A stretch of DNA of 64,000 nt from Geothrix rubra (GCF_030268065.1 NZ_BSDD01000001.1:186001-250000), one strand, 5' to 3'; shown: positions 43,006-54,859, counted from the first letter of the stretch. Numbers and translations are program-made. The notes: generated by a model from the letters alone, not told the origin.

Positions 43006-44040
43006 TCAGGACACCGACCAGGCGTGGGCCGCGCCATGGAGGCTGAGGTCGTAGTCGCAGGCCAGGAAGACCGGCGTGGTCCGGGCCAGGCGGTCCAGAT
43101 GGTCCCGGTAGTTGCGCTCGAAGCGGGCCATGAACCGGCGCTCCTTCAGGAAATGGTCCACGTTCTTCGCGGCGATGCCGCCAGCGAGGAAGAGCCCCCC
43201 CGAGGGGAGGAACGCGGCGCAGAGGTCGGCGCAGACCCGGGCGTAGAGATCTACGAAGATCACCATGGCGCGGCCGCAGGCGGGATCGCTCTCCGCCAGG
43301 GCGGAGATCGCCGCGGGCCGGGTCTCCTCCGAAAGCTCGAGGATCGCCGCACCCTCGGGCGTGCAGGCCACCCGGCGGGTCTCCACCAGGAACCGGAAGA
43401 TGCGGCCAAGTCCCGGGCCCGAAACGGCCAGCTCCGCGCCCGGTGGGCCCGGCAGGCCCTCTGCCAGATGGCGCCACAGGGCCAGGCTGTCCTCATCGTA
43501 GACCGGCAGGCCGATGTGCCCGCCCTCGCTGGGGAAGGCGCGGATCCCCGAAGGGGACGTGACGAGGAAGCCCACGCCGAGTCCCGTTCCGGCGCCGACC
43601 ACCAGCACCAGCCCTCCGGGGGCCGGCTCGGGCAGGCTGCCGTCCACGTGCGGCAGGGGGATGGCCTGGGCGGGGTCCGCCAGGTCCAGGTGGAGCGTTC
43701 CGGCGGAGAGGGCGATGAAGTCGTTGACCACCTTCACGGGGATTCCCAGGGCGCCCTCCAGGTCCGGTCCGTCGATGTCCCAGGGGGCATTGGTGAGGCG
43801 GATGCGGCCATCCACCACGGGACCGGCACCGGCGAGGCAGGCCCGGCCGGGACGGAGGAAGGGATCCACGGCCAGGAAGCGCAGGATGGGTTCGGTCAGG
43901 GACCGTTCCTCCTGGGTGCGGAATCGCGCCTTCCGGAGGAGGCGGAAGCCCGGGCCCTCGGGGATGAGGAGGGCCAGGTTGAGGTTGGTGCCTCCGACAT
44001 CGGCCACGAGAATCGGACTGTTAACGGTTGCATCCGACAC
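43006..44040 (-). CDS. glk: Glucokinase (Glk family)
   Basis: Phosphorylates glucose to glucose 6-phosphate in the cytoplasm. The 344-residue protein has the ATP-binding phosphate-1 loop VADVGGTNLNLAL (to about residue 24), IRLTNAPWDID, VVGAGTGLGVGFL, and FPSEGGHIGLP, as in the proteobacterial hexokinase-fold Glk family and not in ROK kinases. It starts with GTG 44040 behind AGAGGTGAT. It is divergent to the starch genes and upstream of the LacI-type regulator, so it supplies the kinase for glucose released by the alpha-glucosidase. A degenerate operator copy overlaps its first codons. Confidence 0.93.
   Translation of the reverse strand: MSDATVNSPILVADVGGTNLNLALLIPEGPGFRLLRKARFRTQEERSLTEPILRFLAVDPFLRPGRACLAGAGPVVDGRIRLTNAPWDIDGPDLEGALGIPVKVVNDFIALSAGTLHLDLADPAQAIPLPHVDGSLPEPAPGGLVLVVGAGTGLGVGFLVTSPSGIRAFPSEGGHIGLPVYDEDSLALWRHLAEGLPGPPGAELAVSGPGLGRIFRFLVETRRVACTPEGAAILELSEETRPAAISALAESDPACGRAMVIFVDLYARVCADLCAAFLPSGGLFLAGGIAAKNVDHFLKERRFMARFERNYRDHLDRLARTTPVFLACDYDLSLHGAAHAWSVS
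44019..44032 (-). promoter_or_regulatory. Candidate third LacI-type operator inside the start of glk
   Basis: On the minus strand TGCAACCGTTAACA matches operator 1 of the mal promoter at 12 of 14 positions and keeps the central CG. It lies in codons 4 to 8 of glucokinase, where a bound repressor could block elongation or form a loop with the other two sites. It may also be a chance match in coding sequence. Confidence 0.35.
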
Positions 44041-44257
44041 GTCATCACCTCTGAGCAGGGCGCGATCCCTGGGACCAGCGCGAAGAGGACCGGCGTGGGG
44101 CAGGAGGACGCGCCGCAAGGCGCTGCCTCGGAAGGGGGGCGACGGGCCGGACCAGGGAGGGGACCCGGCAGGAGACCATGGATGCCGCCTGGATGCAACG
44201 GATCAGCCCGCTCCTGTGCGCTTCGTCAATTGCCGGGAGAGGCTTTCCGGACAGCGC

Positions 44258-44286
44258 TTGACAGACCCGGAACGGCGAAGGAACAT
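44258..44286 (+). promoter_or_regulatory. Candidate sigma-70 promoter for the maltodextrin run
   Basis: A perfect -35 box TTGACA (44258-44263) is followed after 17 bases by GAACAT (44281-44286). The -10 match is weak, which would fit a promoter that is low when unregulated. Transcription would start near 44293, placing operator 1 at roughly +8 to +21, a position from which a repressor blocks transcription. Confidence 0.45.
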
Positions 44287-44300
44287 ACCTGCGACTTCCT

Positions 44301-44314
44301 TGTAACCGTTTACA
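44301..44314. promoter_or_regulatory. LacI-type operator 1 (TGTAACCGTTTACA)
   Basis: A 14-base near-palindrome with arms TGTAA and TTACA around a central CG, the classical LacI/GalR-family operator form. It lies just downstream of the predicted start point of the mal promoter. The neighbouring LacI-family gene is the obvious source of the binding protein. Confidence 0.8.
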
Positions 44315-44392
44315 TGAGACCTCACGGACCCCAGCCTGCCTGAACCAGTTCCGCCCCCTCATGGCAGGTCCCTCCGTCCCGATCACCCAGTT

Positions 44393-44406
44393 TGTAACCG
44401 CTTACA
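44393..44406. promoter_or_regulatory. LacI-type operator 2 (TGTAACCGCTTACA)
   Basis: A second copy that differs from operator 1 by one base, with the palindrome extending to 16 bases (44392-44407). Its centre is 92 bases from that of operator 1, so binding at both could loop the leader. It ends 55 bases before the alpha-glucosidase start. Confidence 0.8.
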
Positions 44407-44461
44407 ACTTCCATCAAGCCGCTGCGAAGCCCCTCCGTCCCCGATTCCCCCCAGGCCCTCC

Positions 44462-47621
<3,160 letters not shown>

Positions 47622-47638
47622 TCCCAAGGACAGTCGGG

Positions 47639-47660
47639 CGGCCCGTCTCCGGACGGGCCG
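47639..47660 (+). terminator. GC-rich hairpin after the maltoporin gene, no U-tract
   Basis: Nine-base perfect stem (47639-47647 with 47652-47660) with a TCCG tetraloop, 17 bases after the porin stop. It lacks a T-run, so it may protect the porin message 3' end or attenuate rather than terminate. Confidence 0.55.
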
Positions 47661-47690
47661 TCCCCTGGCCGAGCCACCCAAGGATGTGAT

Positions 47691-49379
47691 GTGAGACTCC
47701 GCACGCTCCTGACCGCCGCCACCCTGCTCGCCCTGCTCCTCGGAGGCGGGCTGGGCTGCCATGGCCCCAGCGCGGACGCCTCCGGCCGCTACCCGGTGGA
47801 CACGACCACCATCGCCCCCGGGCAGCAGCTGGAGAACGCCCCGGGCTGGTACCGGGACGCGGTGGTGTACCACATCTGGGTGAAGGCCTTCGCCGATGGC
47901 GTCTACCAGGACGGCATCGGCGATCTTCCCGGCATCCAGTCGAAACTGGACTACCTCCAGTCGCTCGGCGTGAACGCGCTCTGGCTCTCGCCGATCTTCG
48001 AGTGCGGGTACAAGGGCGACAACATGCACGGGTACGACACGACGGACTACTACGCCGTGAACGACCGCTTCGGGACCCGCGCCGACCTCAAGAGCCTCAT
48101 CGATGCGGTCCACGCCCGCGGCATGCGGATCCTCTTCGACTTCGTGCCGAACCACACCTCCACCCTGCACCCCTGGTTCACGAACAGCGCCACGCGGGAC
48201 ACCTGGTACCTCTGGCAGCCCGCGCCCCCGGCCGGCTGGGGCTACCCCTGGGGGGGCGGCACTTCGACGGATGTCTGGAAGCCCGGTGCCTCGGGCTGCT
48301 TCTACACGGCCTTCGGCGTGACCTCCCTGGCCGATCTCAACTGGTACAACCCCGCCGTGCAGACCGAACTCAGGAAGGTGGAGGTCTACTGGCTGGACCG
48401 GGGCTTCGACGGCATGCGGGTGGACGCGGTGCGCTACCTCTGCGAGTCGGGGCCGGGGCAGGGGGCGGACCAGCCGGATACCCATGTCCAGCTCCAGGCC
48501 TTCCGCAGCCTCATGGACGAATACGACACGGGCGACCTGCACCCGCATCCCGGGGGGGATCCTGCCAAGCACAGCAGCAAGGCGATGATCGCCGAGGCCT
48601 GGACGAACGACGCCTCGGGCGTCGCGCCCTACTACGGCAACGGCGCGAACGAGTTCCACATGTGCCTCGATTTCAGCGCGCCGTGGGCCATCTACAACAC
48701 CATCAGCAAGGGGGACGCCACCCAGGTGACCTCGCTCTGGGACTACGAGCAGCGGACCTACCCCGCCGGCTACCAGACCGCGACCTTCGATTCGAACCAC
48801 GACAACCTGATCTCCCGGCCCGGCACCCAGTACGGGGGCGATCGGGCGGAGGTCATCCTGGCCGAGGCCCTGAACCTCCTCTCCCCGGGGACCCCCATCC
48901 TCTACTACGGGAACGAGGTGGGCATGGCAGGTCAGTCGGGCTCGGACATCAACCTCCGGCAACCCATGGACTGGTCCCAGGCGGCGCTCCAGGCGACCCA
49001 GCCGGATTCCATCCTCAGCTGGTGCAGGTACCTCATCCAGGCCCGGAAGGCCTATCCTTCCCTCCGGGGCGGCTACGCGACGCTGGCCACCGATGCGGGC
49101 ACCGGCAAGGCCCTGGCCTACCTGCGTTCGGCGGGGACCGAACGGGTGCTGGTGGTGGCGAACCTCACGACCGCGCCCCTGACCTTCACCGTCACCGGGC
49201 TCGCGGCCCAGGGTGTCCCCGCGGGTGGGCCTGTCCAGGCCGTCCTGGGCGACCTCCAGGGCGGCTCCACCGTCTCCGGAGACACCTGCACGATCGCCTC
49301 CCTGCCGCCCCACGGGCTCCGCGTGCTCTACCTCGCGGGCTCCGGCTTCCAAGGCACCATCCACGGCGATCTCCACTGA
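47691..49379 (+). CDS. GH13 alpha-amylase family lipoprotein
   Basis: Exported lipoprotein of 562 residues. The lipobox LGGGLGC puts the lipidated cysteine at C23. The GH13 barrel has YHIWVKAFADGVYQDGIGDLPG, WLSPIFECGYKGDNMHGYD, FDFVPNHTS, nucleophile D245 in GMRVDAVR, acid/base E302 in MIAEAW and D371 in FDSNHD. A beta-sandwich domain ends the protein. It starts with GTG 47691, with AGGATG just upstream. It probably cuts starch or long dextrins at the cell surface or in the periplasm to feed MalE. Confidence 0.92.
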   Translation: MRLRTLLTAATLLALLLGGGLGCHGPSADASGRYPVDTTTIAPGQQLENAPGWYRDAVVYHIWVKAFADGVYQDGIGDLPGIQSKLDYLQSLGVNALWLSPIFECGYKGDNMHGYDTTDYYAVNDRFGTRADLKSLIDAVHARGMRILFDFVPNHTSTLHPWFTNSATRDTWYLWQPAPPAGWGYPWGGGTSTDVWKPGASGCFYTAFGVTSLADLNWYNPAVQTELRKVEVYWLDRGFDGMRVDAVRYLCESGPGQGADQPDTHVQLQAFRSLMDEYDTGDLHPHPGGDPAKHSSKAMIAEAWTNDASGVAPYYGNGANEFHMCLDFSAPWAIYNTISKGDATQVTSLWDYEQRTYPAGYQTATFDSNHDNLISRPGTQYGGDRAEVILAEALNLLSPGTPILYYGNEVGMAGQSGSDINLRQPMDWSQAALQATQPDSILSWCRYLIQARKAYPSLRGGYATLATDAGTGKALAYLRSAGTERVLVVANLTTAPLTFTVTGLAAQGVPAGGPVQAVLGDLQGGSTVSGDTCTIASLPPHGLRVLYLAGSGFQGTIHGDLH

Positions 49380-49440
49380 CTTGCACAGGGGCCCCCAGGG
49401 CCTATCCATCAGCTCCAACCGCTCACTTTCCGGAATCCCC

Positions 49441-50538
49441 ATGGCCGACCTCCAGTTCAAAGCCCTGCGCAAGTCCTTCGGGGACGCCGAGATCCTGCAC
49501 GGGATCGACCTGGACATCCGCGACGGGGAGTTCATCGTCTTCGTGGGCCCCTCCGGCTGCGGGAAATCCACCCTCCTGCGGTGCATCGCCGGCCTGGAGG
49601 AGATCACCAGCGGGGAGATCAGCATCGGCGGGCAGCGGGTCAACGAGATCCCCCCGTCCAAGCGCGGCATCGCCATGGTGTTCCAGAGCTACGCGCTCTA
49701 CCCGCACATGACGGTGGCCGAGAACATGGCCTTCGGGCTCAAGCTCGCCGGGCATTCCAAGACGGAGATCCAGGCGGCCGTCCTCCGGGCCGCCCAGATC
49801 CTCCAGATCGAACCCCTGCTGGACCGCAGACCCAAGGCGCTGTCGGGGGGGCAGCGCCAGCGGGTGGCCATCGGGCGGGCGATCGTACGGAAGCCCGGCG
49901 TCTTCCTCTTCGACGAGCCCCTCTCCAACCTCGACGCGGGGCTGCGGGTGCAGATGCGGGTGGAGCTGGCCCGGCTCCACGCGGACCTCGGCACCACCAT
50001 GGTCTATGTCACCCATGACCAGGTGGAGGCCATGACCCTGGCCGATCGCATCGTGGTGATCAACCAGGGGCGCATCGAACAGGTCGGGGCACCCCTCGAC
50101 CTCTACCGGCGCCCGGCGAACCGGTTCGTGGCGGGCTTCATCGGCTCCCCCAAGATGAACTTCCTGACCTGCAGCCTGGTCTCGGCGAGGGACACCGATG
50201 CCACCGTCCGCCTCGGGGACGGCACGCTGGTGACGGCCCAGGTCGACGCCCGGGGCCTGGCCGAAGGCACCCCGCTCACCCTGGGCATCCGCCCCGAACG
50301 CCTCCTGCCCGAGGCCACGGGGGGGGAGGACACCGCCAGGGCCACCGTCCTCGTGGCCGAGCACCTGGGGGATACCGTCTTCCTGCACATCCAGGGTCTC
50401 GAGGGCCAGGGCCAGATCACGGTGAAGGCCCCGCCCGAGACGCCCTTCCGGACCGACTCCGAGGTCCATCTCCGGTTCCCGGCCAAGCACTGCCACCTCT
50501 TCGGCCCGGACGACCGGGCCCTCACCCGCCTCATCTAG
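49441..50538 (+). CDS. malK: Maltodextrin ABC transporter ATPase (MalK/UgpC type)
   Basis: ATPase of a carbohydrate importer, 365 residues. Walker A is GPSGCGKST, the Q-loop follows in VFQSYALYPHMTV, the signature is LSGGQRQRVAIGRAI, Walker B is GVFLFDEPLSNLD, and the H-loop is YVTHDQVEAMTLADR. The C-terminal TOBE domain (about 235-365) is present, as in MalK. It starts at ATG 49441 and precedes the binding protein and permease genes, so the transporter is complete in this run. Confidence 0.94.
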   Translation: MADLQFKALRKSFGDAEILHGIDLDIRDGEFIVFVGPSGCGKSTLLRCIAGLEEITSGEISIGGQRVNEIPPSKRGIAMVFQSYALYPHMTVAENMAFGLKLAGHSKTEIQAAVLRAAQILQIEPLLDRRPKALSGGQRQRVAIGRAIVRKPGVFLFDEPLSNLDAGLRVQMRVELARLHADLGTTMVYVTHDQVEAMTLADRIVVINQGRIEQVGAPLDLYRRPANRFVAGFIGSPKMNFLTCSLVSARDTDATVRLGDGTLVTAQVDARGLAEGTPLTLGIRPERLLPEATGGEDTARATVLVAEHLGDTVFLHIQGLEGQGQITVKAPPETPFRTDSEVHLRFPAKHCHLFGPDDRALTRLI

Positions 50539-50581
50539 CACCTCCAACCCCGGGTCCCCCGGACATCACAAGGAGCGTTTC

Positions 50582-51787
50582 GTGAGCCACCCCACCACCT
50601 TCCGCAGACTCGCGGCCACCGTCGCCACCTTCCTCGTGGCCGGCGCCATGACCGTGGCCCAGGCCGCCCAGAAGGGCCAGCTGCTCGTCTGGATCAACGG
50701 CGACAAGGGCTACAAGGGCCTCCAGAAAGTCGGCGACGAGTTCGCCAAGAAGACCGGCATCAAGGTCATCGTCGAGCATCCCGAGGATGCCCCCGGCAAG
50801 TTCCAGGAAGCGGCCGAGGAGGGCAAGGGGCCCGACATCTGGATCTGGGCCCATGACCGCGTGGGCGAGTGGGCGGAGAGCGGCGTCATCAATGCCGTGA
50901 CCCCCGGCAAGAAGATCAAGGACGACATCGACCCGGCCGCCTGGCAGGCCTTCACCATCAAAGGGAAGGTCTGGGCGTATCCCGTCGCCATCGAGGCCGT
51001 CTCGCTCATCTACAACAAGGCCCTGATCAAGACGCCCCCCAAGACCTTCGAGGAGATCTTCGCCCTCGACAAGGCCATGATGGCCAAGGGGAAGAAGGCC
51101 ATTCTCTGGGACTACACCAACACCTACTTCACCATGCCCATGCTGGCGGCCAACGGGGGGTACGCCTTCAAGATGAAGGCCGATGGCACCTATGACCCGA
51201 AGGACACGGGCGTGAACAACGCCGGGTCCCTGAAGGGCGCCGAACTGCTCACGAAGATGGTCTCCACCGGCGTGATGCCCAAGGGCGCCACCTACGCGGA
51301 CATGGAAGCCGGCATGGCGCAGGGCAAGCTCGGCATGATGATCAGCGGGCCCTGGGCCTGGGACAACCTCCGCAAGGCCAAGATCAATTTCGGCATCGCC
51401 AAGATCCCCAGCGTGGCCGGCAAGCCCTCCAAGCCCTTCGTGGGCTACATGGGCGCCATGATCACCAAGGCCGCCTCCGGCGCCGGCAACGTGGACGTCG
51501 CCCGCGAGTTCATCGAGAACTACATGCTGAGCCCGAACGGCATCGAGACCATCAACGCCGACGTGCCCATCGGTGCTCCCGCCAGCAAGGCGGCCTACGC
51601 GAAGATGAAGAACGACCCCTTCATCCAGACTTCCATGGCCAGCGCCCGCGATGGCGTGGTGATGCCCAACAACCCGCAGATGGGCCGCTTCTGGGCCGCC
51701 ATGGTCTCCGCCCTGAACAACATGACCGAGGGCCGGCAGACCCCCAAGGAAGCCCTGGACGCCGCGGCCAAGCGGATCCTCAAGTAG
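50582..51787 (+). CDS. malE: Maltodextrin-binding protein MalE
   Basis: Periplasmic solute-binding protein for maltose and maltodextrins, 401 residues. A signal peptide ends at VAQAA. The mature start [23 protein letters not shown], then [38 protein letters not shown], and later SGPWAWDNL are very close to the classical MalE pattern. The tail ends in [18 protein letters not shown]. It starts at GTG 50582 with AAGGAG upstream. A GC-rich hairpin follows before malF. Confidence 0.94.
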   Translation: MSHPTTFRRLAATVATFLVAGAMTVAQAAQKGQLLVWINGDKGYKGLQKVGDEFAKKTGIKVIVEHPEDAPGKFQEAAEEGKGPDIWIWAHDRVGEWAESGVINAVTPGKKIKDDIDPAAWQAFTIKGKVWAYPVAIEAVSLIYNKALIKTPPKTFEEIFALDKAMMAKGKKAILWDYTNTYFTMPMLAANGGYAFKMKADGTYDPKDTGVNNAGSLKGAELLTKMVSTGVMPKGATYADMEAGMAQGKLGMMISGPWAWDNLRKAKINFGIAKIPSVAGKPSKPFVGYMGAMITKAASGAGNVDVAREFIENYMLSPNGIETINADVPIGAPASKAAYAKMKNDPFIQTSMASARDGVVMPNNPQMGRFWAAMVSALNNMTEGRQTPKEALDAAAKRILK

Positions 51788-51799
51788 CCCTCCACCCTT

Positions 51800-51831
51800 G
51801 GCGGGGGCGGACCGTGTGGCCCGCCCCCGCC
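51800..51831 (+). terminator. GC-rich hairpin after malE, no U-tract
   Basis: An 11-base perfect stem (51800-51810 with 51821-51831) and a 10-base loop, starting 12 bases after the malE stop. It sits between the abundant binding protein gene and malF. A U-tract is missing. Confidence 0.6.
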
Positions 51832-51864
51832 CGGCTCCCGCCCCGTCCTCCGGAAGATCTGCGC

Positions 51865-53391
51865 ATGCCCAAGGCCCTCAAGCGATTCCTCCTGCCCGCC
51901 GTGATCCTCGCGCTGGGACTGGCCGGGCTGTACGTCATCACCCTGGTCTATGCCATGGGCGAGAGCCTGCTCGCCGCCGTGATGCTCGCCACGCTGGCCT
52001 GTTTTGTCTGGATCTACACCACGCAGAAGGCCTACGTCTACCGGTACCTCTTCCCCGGCATCGGGGCGGCGCTGATCTTCGTCGTGTTCCCCATGCTCTA
52101 CACCGTGCGCATCGGGTTCACCAACTACAGCTCGAAGAACCTGCTCAATTTCAAGCGGGCCACCCAATACCTCCTGGAGGAGACCTACCGGGCCGACGGC
52201 TCCACCTTCAATTCGGAGGTGGTCCCCGATGGCGGGAAGTGGCGGATCCGCCTCGAGGATGCCGACAGCGGGGCGGCGTTCCTGACCGGTGCGGTCGCGC
52301 TGGAGCCGACGGAGCAGACCGTGACCTTGCAGGCGGCTCCGACCTCGACCCCGGTCCCGGACGGGGCGATGTCGCTCCGTGACCTCATCGAGCGGCAGGA
52401 CGCCCTGAAGAACCTCGTCGTGGTCATGCCCAGCGGCACCCACGTGCGCATGACCGGCCTGCACGAGTTCGCGCCCCAGCGCCTCCAGTACACCCGGAAC
52501 CCGGACGGCAGCCTCACCAACAACCAGGATCAGAGCGTCCTGCGGCCCAATTTCAAGACCGGCTTCTACGAAACCGCCGACGGGGAACAGGTCCAGCCGG
52601 GCTTCCAGGTGGACATCGGCTGGCAGAACTACACCCAGATCTTCACGGACGCGTCCCTGCGCGAGCCCTTCGGCCGCATCTTCCTCTGGACGGTCGTCTT
52701 CTCGGCCCTGTCCGTGCTGTTCTGCACCTCGCTCGGCATGGTGCTGGCCGTCCTGCTCAGCTGGGATTCCCTGAGGTTCAAGGGCCTCTACCGCCTGCTG
52801 CTCTTCCTGCCCTACGCGATTCCCAGCTTCATCTCGATCCTGGTCTTCAAGGGGCTGTTCAACCAGAACACGGGCGAGATCAACCTGGTGCTCCACGGCC
52901 TCTTCGGCCTCAGCCCCACGTGGTTCTCGGACCCGTTCCTCGCCCGCACCATGCTGCTGATCGTGAACACCTGGCTGGGCTTCCCGTACATGATGGTGGT
53001 CTGCATGGGGCTCATCAAGGCGATCCCGAACGACCTCTACGAGGCGTCCGCCGTGGCCGGGGCGGGGCCGATCACGAACTTCTTCAGGATCACCATGCCG
53101 CTCGTCATCCGTCCCCTGACGCCCCTGCTGATCGCCTCCTTCGCGTTCAACTTCAACAACCTGGTGCTCGTCAACCTGTTGACCGGCGGTCTGCCCGATT
53201 TCCTGAACACCTCGGTGCCGGCCGGCACCACCGACCTCCTGGCCACCTACACCTACCGCATCGCTTTCCAGGATTCGGGCCAGAAGTTCGGTCTCGCGGC
53301 GGCGATCTCCACGGTGGTCTTCCTGATGGTGGCGGCGATCGCCCTGATCCAGATCCGCGCGACCAGGATCTCCCAGGACGACAAGGGCTGA
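51865..53391 (+). CDS. malF: Maltodextrin ABC transporter permease MalF
   Basis: Inner-membrane permease of 508 residues. Three N-terminal membrane segments (within about 8-95) precede a large periplasmic loop (roughly 95-270), comparable to the P2 loop of enterobacterial MalF that contacts MalE. The rest has five or so segments with the EAA motif DLYEASAVAGAGPITNFFRITMP for coupling to MalK. ATG 51865 has GGAAGA upstream; an earlier ATG at 51814 adds a poor Pro/Arg stretch. malG follows 12 bases after its stop. Confidence 0.93.
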   Translation: MPKALKRFLLPAVILALGLAGLYVITLVYAMGESLLAAVMLATLACFVWIYTTQKAYVYRYLFPGIGAALIFVVFPMLYTVRIGFTNYSSKNLLNFKRATQYLLEETYRADGSTFNSEVVPDGGKWRIRLEDADSGAAFLTGAVALEPTEQTVTLQAAPTSTPVPDGAMSLRDLIERQDALKNLVVVMPSGTHVRMTGLHEFAPQRLQYTRNPDGSLTNNQDQSVLRPNFKTGFYETADGEQVQPGFQVDIGWQNYTQIFTDASLREPFGRIFLWTVVFSALSVLFCTSLGMVLAVLLSWDSLRFKGLYRLLLFLPYAIPSFISILVFKGLFNQNTGEINLVLHGLFGLSPTWFSDPFLARTMLLIVNTWLGFPYMMVVCMGLIKAIPNDLYEASAVAGAGPITNFFRITMPLVIRPLTPLLIASFAFNFNNLVLVNLLTGGLPDFLNTSVPAGTTDLLATYTYRIAFQDSGQKFGLAAAISTVVFLMVAAIALIQIRATRISQDDKG

Positions 53392-53403
53392 AGGGAGCAC
53401 ATC

Positions 53404-54294
53404 ATGGCCATCGTCATCGACAAGTCCCAGCGCTGGCGGATCTTCGCCGCCCATGCGTTCCTCATCGTCCTCTGCGCGATCGTGATCTTCCCGCTGCTCA
53501 TGGTGGTGTCCATCTCCCTCCGGCCCGGCAATTTCGCCGCCGGCAGCCTCATCCCCAAATCCATCAGCCTCGATCACTGGCGCTTCGCCCTGGGACTGCC
53601 CGTCACGGGTCCGGACGGCCGGGTGACCCAGCCCGACCTGCCGGTGCTGCTCTGGCTCTGGAATTCGGTCAAGGTCGCGACCCTCTCCGCCACCGTGGCC
53701 GTGCTGCTGTCCACCACCGCGGCCTACGCCTTCGCACGCCTGAAGTTCGCCCGGAAGAAGGCGGCGCTGACGGGGCTGATGCTCATGCAGATGTTCCCGA
53801 CGGTGCTCGCCCTGGTGGCCATCCATTCCATCTTCTCGCGGATCGGGCATGCCTTCCCGGCCATCGGCGTGAACAGCCACTGGTCCCTCGTGCTCGCCTA
53901 TTCCGGCGGGATCGCGCTGCACATCTGGATCATCAAGGGCTTCTACGAGAGCATCCCGCCCGAGATCGAGGAAGCGGCGACCGTCGACGGCGCCACCCCC
54001 TGGCAGGCCTTCTGGCGGGTGCTGCTGCCCATGGCGCTGCCCATCCTCATGGTGGTGTTCCTGCTGGCCTTCATCGGCGCGGTGAACGAGTACCCCGTGG
54101 CCTCGATCCTGCTCCACAGCCAGGACCGCCTCACGATGGCCGTGGGCGCCAAGCAGTTCCTCTATGCCCAGCACTACCTCTGGGGGGATTTCGCGGCCGC
54201 CGCGATCCTCTCGGGCCTGCCAGTCTCGGTCGTGTTCATCCTCGCCCAGCGGTGGATGATCTCCGGCCTCACCTCCGGCGCCAACAAGGGCTGA
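53404..54294 (+). CDS. malG: Maltodextrin ABC transporter permease MalG
   Basis: Second permease of the importer, 296 residues with about six membrane segments. The EAA coupling motif is IEEAATVDGATPWQAFWRVLLP, and the C-terminus FILAQRWMISGLTSGANKG matches MalG, whose tail reaches into the MalK dimer interface. The second membrane segment is preceded by a periplasmic part with LALGLPVTGPDGRVTQPD. The start is ATG 53404 with GGGAGC upstream. Together with MalE, MalF and MalK it completes a type I importer. Confidence 0.94.
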   Translation: MAIVIDKSQRWRIFAAHAFLIVLCAIVIFPLLMVVSISLRPGNFAAGSLIPKSISLDHWRFALGLPVTGPDGRVTQPDLPVLLWLWNSVKVATLSATVAVLLSTTAAYAFARLKFARKKAALTGLMLMQMFPTVLALVAIHSIFSRIGHAFPAIGVNSHWSLVLAYSGGIALHIWIIKGFYESIPPEIEEAATVDGATPWQAFWRVLLPMALPILMVVFLLAFIGAVNEYPVASILLHSQDRLTMAVGAKQFLYAQHYLWGDFAAAAILSGLPVSVVFILAQRWMISGLTSGANKG

Positions 54295-54308
54295 CGCTTC
54301 CCAAACCC

Positions 54309-54326
54309 GAGGGCGGCTCCGCCCTC
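54309..54326 (+). terminator. Small hairpin after malG
   Basis: Six-base stem GAGGGC/GCCCTC (54309-54314 with 54321-54326) with a six-base loop, followed by CCTTT. It lies 14 bases after the malG stop, just before the CBM41 gene. Weak by itself; it may slow transcription or protect the malG message. Confidence 0.4.
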
Positions 54327-54347
54327 CCTTTCCACAAGGAGTCCTGC

Positions 54348-54785
54348 ATGAGCCTCCGCAGCACCTTCCTCAAGGTGATGGCCGTGTTCGCCCTGGCCCT
54401 CACCCCAGCTCTCGCCGCGCCCCCCGAGGGCATGATCGGGATCCACTACCACCGGGTGGACGGCAAGTACGAGAAGTGGGGCGTGCATCTCTGGAAGAGC
54501 CCCAACATGCCGCTGCCCGACATCGAGTGGCCGAATCCCATGATGCCCACCGGCAAGGACGACTTCGGCGTCTACTGGTACGTCAAGGCCAGCGAGTTCT
54601 CCACGGGCTCGAAGATGCAGGTGAACTACATCATCCACAAGGGCGACATCAAGGAACAGGGCGCCAAGGACATGGCCTTCGACGGTCTCCAGCACAAGGA
54701 GATCTGGGTCTGGGAGAAGGACCGAACCATCTACTACTCCCTCGAGGACTGCCTCAAGGCGCATCCCGCCGAACCTGCCAAGTAG
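54348..54785 (+). CDS. Stand-alone exported CBM41 (pullulanase-associated) domain protein
   Basis: Secreted protein of 145 residues with signal peptide (MSLRSTFLKVMAVFALALTPALAA). The mature part is a single CBM41/PUD starch-binding domain: GIHYHRVDGKYEKWGVHLW, then FGVYWYVKASEF and VNYIIHKGDIKEQG. Such domains normally sit at the N-terminus of pullulanases; here the domain is an independent polypeptide, and the pullulanase further down the run starts directly with its own domains. It may hold dextrins in the periplasm or assist the amylases. ATG 54348 follows AAGGAG. Confidence 0.85.
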   Translation: MSLRSTFLKVMAVFALALTPALAAPPEGMIGIHYHRVDGKYEKWGVHLWKSPNMPLPDIEWPNPMMPTGKDDFGVYWYVKASEFSTGSKMQVNYIIHKGDIKEQGAKDMAFDGLQHKEIWVWEKDRTIYYSLEDCLKAHPAEPAK

Positions 54786-54792
54786 GTCCACC

Positions 54793-54827
54793 TCCGCCCC
54801 CGGGAGGCGACGCCACCCGGGGGCGGA
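54793..54827 (+). terminator. GC-rich hairpin after the CBM41 gene, no U-tract
   Basis: A 12-base perfect stem (54793-54804 with 54816-54827) and an 11-base loop, eight bases after the CBM41 stop and before the MalS-like gene. No T-run follows. Confidence 0.6.
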
Positions 54828-54859
54828 CTCTGTGCTCCAGGCGTCCGCCGCGAGGTCCC

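Larger units (their letters stand above)
44041..44461. other. Divergent control region between glk and the mal run
   Basis: This 421-base region holds no supportable gene. It contains the promoter candidate for the plus-strand mal genes and two LacI-type operators, listed separately. On the minus strand a TTGACG at 44229-44224 is the best -35 for glk, but no good -10 lies 17 bases on. The ribosome site for the first mal gene is poor. Confidence 0.55.

Noticed and set aside
44178-44261. 27-codon open frame with AGGAG upstream in the glk/mal control region
   Set aside because: It would lie upstream of the predicted mal transcription start, and its stop overlaps the -35 box. No conserved feature; likely chance.
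51595-54174. Long minus-strand open frame across malE, malF and malG
   Set aside because: Composition is biased by codon usage of the sense genes and is rich in His, Gly, Asp and Glu without domains; there is no ribosome site.
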